A DNA stretch of 7,490 nucleotides from Lentisphaeria bacterium UBA1829 (lineage in GTDB: Bacteria > Verrucomicrobiota > Lentisphaeria > Victivallales > UBA1829). The translations under genes were made by a program, and so were the position numbers. Numbering within the stretch: the first letter of the stretch is position 1; each line of letters starts with the position of its first letter. A model generated the notes under the pieces. That model was not told the origin of the DNA and did not search any database. It was given only the letters and a program-made list of their open reading frames with translations. The DNA lies in contig DDJH01000094.1 of assembly GCA_002338895.1 (NCBI GenBank), positions 1,339 through 8,828 on the forward strand. The letters are read 5' to 3'. Below, piece by piece: positions 5,487 to 7,490 of this stretch.

Positions 5487-6110
5487 CTATTTCAGAAGGA
5501 TATTTTTGATCCCTTCAAAAATCATCTGTGCGGCAATCGCGGAAAGAAACAGTCCGGAAACTTTGCTGACAATCGTGATGCCTTTCTTGGAAAGCATCTG
5601 TTCCAGACGGGTTCCCAGCAGAAGAATCGTGGTCAGAACAAGAATCGCCAGAAGAAGCGAACTGAGATTGAGCAGCATCTTTTGCCAGTCCGCCGTCTCA
5701 TTTCCCATCACGATCAGCGCCGCGGTTGTTCCGGGGCCGACCGTGATTGGAATCGCCAGCGGGACCACTGCAATATCGTCGTAATCCCGGGAGGTCTCCT
5801 TGCCCTCCACCACTTTGGCGCTGCCGTTTCCGTTTCCGTTCCCCCGCACCATCTGGAGCGCATTGAGAAACAGAATCACTCCGCCGCCGATTCGGAACGC
5901 ATCAATCTTCACTCCGAACAGCATGAAAATGAAATTCCCGAAATAGAACCATGCAAAGCAGATGATAATCACGGCAATTCCGGTCCGGAGCGCCACCTTC
6001 CGCCGTTCCGCCGCCGAAAGATCCTGAGTCATGACGAGAAAGGCGGAGAGAAGCGCAAACGGGGTCAGAACAACAAAAAACTGAAAGGCCAGATTGAAAA
6101 AATGTCCCAT
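5487..6110 (-). CDS. MarC-family (UPF0056) integral membrane protein
   Basis: 207 residues from ATG 6110, the family size. Six membrane segments are expected, roughly 5-27, 43-65, 68-88, 114-135, 146-166 and 183-203. Family landmarks are RIGGGVILFLNALQM at 73-87, VPLAIPITVGPGTTAALIV at 116-134 and SGLFLSAIAAQMIFEGI at 185-201. The first helix reads LTPFALLSAF where many relatives have an (N/D)PxGxxPxF motif, closer to E. coli MarC itself. Function is not established for the family; MarC was once linked to antibiotic resistance but that was not upheld. A cytosolic-side loop carries a GNGNGNG repeat (90-96). A TTG at 6116 is an alternative start. The Shine-Dalgarno is weak for either. The stop directly abuts the stop of the convergent hydrolase gene. 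Confidence 0.93.
   Translation of the reverse strand: MGHFFNLAFQFFVVLTPFALLSAFLVMTQDLSAAERRKVALRTGIAVIIICFAWFYFGNFIFMLFGVKIDAFRIGGGVILFLNALQMVRGNGNGNGSAKVVEGKETSRDYDDIAVVPLAIPITVGPGTTAALIVMGNETADWQKMLLNLSSLLLAILVLTTILLLGTRLEQMLSKKGITIVSKVSGLFLSAIAAQMIFEGIKNILLK
5502..5522. repeat. Inverted repeat at the convergent hydrolase/MarC junction
   Basis: ATTTTTGA (5502-5509), five-base loop, TCAAAAAT (5515-5522): a perfect 8-bp inverted repeat 16 bases past the hydrolase stop and inside the last codons of the MarC-family gene. The stem is AT-rich and no T-run follows on the plus strand, so at best it is a weak transcript end or a stabilising hairpin. Confidence 0.35.
5823..5840 (-). repeat. Three tandem 6-bp units inside the MarC-family gene
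   Basis: On the minus strand AACGGA-AACGGA-AACGGC, encoding Asn-Gly three times within the loop between predicted helices 3 and 4 (residues 91-96). Unit gain or loss would keep the reading frame and change only loop length. Confidence 0.85.
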
Positions 6111-6214
6111 TTCCAATAAATCCGATTTTGTTTTCCGGTTTTCCGTGAGAGGTCGCGGAGGGGAGAGGAATCCCTGTTTTCCCGCGTTTTTTTTCGATCA
6201 CAATCATTTTTGAT

Positions 6215-6243
6215 AATGTACCTGTCATTTTGGAAAATTTCAA
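6215..6243 (-). promoter_or_regulatory. Candidate sigma-70 promoter for the MarC-family gene
   Basis: Minus strand TTGAAA (6243-6238), 17-base spacer, TACATT (6220-6215): five and four matches to consensus with ideal spacing. Directly upstream (6263-6247) is an A-rich run on this strand, AAGAAAAAAAAGAAAAA, which resembles an UP element. The predicted leader is about 100 bases long; I see no strong fold in it. The rest of the divergent 6111-6312 gap holds only the mnmG signals and T-rich sequence. Confidence 0.45.
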
Positions 6244-6275
6244 CACTTTTTCTTTTTTTTCTTCGGAAGAGGGTG

Positions 6276-6306
6276 TATAGTACCATTCTGTTGAATAATC
6301 GGAGAG
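6276..6306 (+). promoter_or_regulatory. mnmG -10 candidate and ribosome binding site
   Basis: TATAGT at 6276-6281 matches the -10 consensus at five of six, but the -35 position is only a T-run, so the promoter is tentative. GGAGAG at 6301-6306 lies six bases before TTG 6313 and is the reason for choosing that start: no in-frame ATG or GTG is suitably placed ahead of the FAD-binding motif. Confidence 0.45.
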
Positions 6307-6312
6307 TTTGCT

Positions 6313-7490
6313 TTGTGTGCTGAATTTTTTGATGTTGTTGTCGTGGGCGGCGGACATGCCGCATGCGAGGCCGCTCTTGCGTCCGCGCGGACCGGCGCGT
6401 CCACACTGATGCTGGCGATCAATCTGGACCATATCGCGCAGATGAGCTGCAATCCCGCGGTCGGGGGAATCGCAAAAGGACATGTCGTGCGCGAGATCGA
6501 CGCGCTCGGCGGCGCGATGGGGAGAGTTACGGATGCGGCGGCTCTCCAGTTCCGTCTCCTGAATCTCGGAAAAGGTCCCGCGGTCTGGTCGCCCCGCGCC
6601 CAGTGCGACAAGGTCTGTTATCAGAAGGCGATGAAACGCGAGATCGAACTCCAGAAGAATCTCCAGATCCGCCAGGGGACCGCCTGCTCTTTCCGCATGG
6701 AAAATGGCAGAGTCGCCGGAATCATCACGCAGCTCGGCGAGGAGATCCGCTCCTCCGCCGTCGTCCTTGCCACAGGAACGTTCCTGAACGGGAAAATGCA
6801 CTACGGACTTCGGAACATGCCCGGTGGACGGGCAGGGGATCCGCCTTCCGTGGAACTCGCCTCCGCTCTCCGTGAACAGCTGAATCTCCGGGTCGGGCGG
6901 CTGAAAACCGGAACTCCTCCGCGCATTCTGGGGAAGTCCATCGACTTCTCGCAGATGGGGGTTCAGCTCTCCGATGACGTGGAGGAGCACTTCTCGTTCT
7001 TCCCGGTTGATGCGGTCCATCCGAGTGTGACGCAGCGCAATCTGCCCTGCCATCTGGTCTATTCCAATCAGAAGACCGCGCAGATCGTCCGCGACAATCT
7101 GGACAAGGCTCCGATGTACCGCGGAATCATTGAGGGGATCGGCGCACGCTACTGCCCCTCCTTTGAGGACAAGGTGGTCCGTTTTGCCCATCATGAGCGC
7201 CACCTTCTCTACATCGAACCGGAAGGGGAGAATACTGATGAATATTATATCAACGGCATTTCAACCAGCCTTCCCCCCGAAATTCAGATCCGGATGCTGC
7301 GGACCATTCCCGGACTGGAACAGGTGGAGATCGCACGGTATGCGTATGCGATTGAATATGATTTTGTCTATCCGGATGCACTCGGCCGCACGCTGGAGGT
7401 GAAGCGCTTCCCGGGACTTTTCCTGGCCGGGCAGATCAACGGAACCAGCGGATACGAGGAGGCTGCGGGGCAGGGGCTGGTTGCCGGTCT
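6313..7490 (+). CDS. mnmG: tRNA uridine-5-carboxymethylaminomethyl(34) synthesis enzyme MnmG (GidA), 3'-truncated
   Basis: FAD-dependent enzyme that, with the GTPase MnmE, installs carboxymethylaminomethyl at U34 of tRNAs reading NNA/NNG codons. The reading frame is open to the window end (392 codons; the full protein is about 620 residues). Seen in order: FAD dinucleotide fold DVVVVGGGHAACEAA at 7-21; SCNPAVGGIAKGH at 45-57 with the conserved Cys46; QFRLLNLGKGPAVWSPRAQ; ATGTFLNGKMHYG; GRLKTGTPPR; CHLVYSNQKT; ARYCPSFEDKV with the second conserved Cys281; and LFLAGQINGTSGYEEAAGQG near the window edge. The C-terminal tRNA/MnmE-binding domain lies beyond. The start is TTG 6313, supported by GGAGAG six bases upstream and by the fold beginning four residues later. 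The gene is divergent from the MarC-family gene. Confidence 0.97.
   Translation, partial: MCAEFFDVVVVGGGHAACEAALASARTGASTLMLAINLDHIAQMSCNPAVGGIAKGHVVREIDALGGAMGRVTDAAALQFRLLNLGKGPAVWSPRAQCDKVCYQKAMKREIELQKNLQIRQGTACSFRMENGRVAGIITQLGEEIRSSAVVLATGTFLNGKMHYGLRNMPGGRAGDPPSVELASALREQLNLRVGRLKTGTPPRILGKSIDFSQMGVQLSDDVEEHFSFFPVDAVHPSVTQRNLPCHLVYSNQKTAQIVRDNLDKAPMYRGIIEGIGARYCPSFEDKVVRFAHHERHLLYIEPEGENTDEYYINGISTSLPPEIQIRMLRTIPGLEQVEIARYAYAIEYDFVYPDALGRTLEVKRFPGLFLAGQINGTSGYEEAAGQGLVAG

Noticed and set aside
6247..6263. T-rich run as a terminator on the plus strand
   Set aside because: No stem precedes it and no plus-strand gene ends nearby; it is better explained as an A-rich UP-like element for the minus-strand promoter.
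5902..7203. Long minus-strand open frame (433 codons) opposite mnmG and the MarC-family gene
   Set aside because: It is antisense to the clearly conserved MnmG and runs into the MarC-family gene in another frame. Its translation is low-complexity and matches no family; it is a shadow of GC-rich coding sequence.

Overview
The window is a moderately GC-rich bacterial chromosomal segment with short gaps between genes and clear Shine-Dalgarno sites. It holds nine or ten genes and no RNA genes, insertion sequences, CRISPR arrays or phage parts. A GH36 alpha-galactosidase, a LacI-family regulator, and a membrane-anchored coiled-coil protein with a small beta-rich C-terminal domain suggest an anaerobic or gut-type carbohydrate user. 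The PVC group, possibly Lentisphaerota/Victivallis-like, is my guess from the style of these proteins; nothing in the window proves the taxon.

Layout. (1) Bases 1-2073, plus strand: the 3' half of an alpha-galactosidase gene, a fluoride channel gene (crcB/fluC) and a tRNA wobble 2'-O-methyltransferase gene (trmL), separated by 16 and 14 bases and so probably one operon. (2) Bases 2094-4686, minus strand: read in its own direction, a coiled-coil membrane protein (418 aa), an unlisted 37-aa single-helix membrane peptide, a hairpin terminator, a small lipoprotein-like ORF that runs through that terminator, and a LacI-family regulator that begins one codon after the lipoprotein stop and in the same frame. 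(3) Bases 4872-5486, plus strand: a metallo-beta-lactamase-fold hydrolase of the glyoxalase II type. (4) Bases 5487-6110, minus strand: a MarC-family membrane protein, tail to tail with the hydrolase with no bases between the stop codons. (5) From 6313 to the window end, plus strand: mnmG (gidA), starting at TTG and truncated by the window.

Functional picture. Most genes are housekeeping or stress functions: tRNA wobble modification (TrmL and MnmG, which are not adjacent), fluoride export, and a thiolester-hydrolase-like enzyme. Next to them is a sugar-use gene with a LacI-type regulator nearby, though that regulator is convergent with it and its target is unknown. The least explained part is 3102-4686: an uncharacterised coiled-coil gene, a translationally spaced micro-protein, and a terminator-like hairpin embedded in the 5' part of a lipoprotein-like reading frame. 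That arrangement could couple translation to transcription into the regulator gene.
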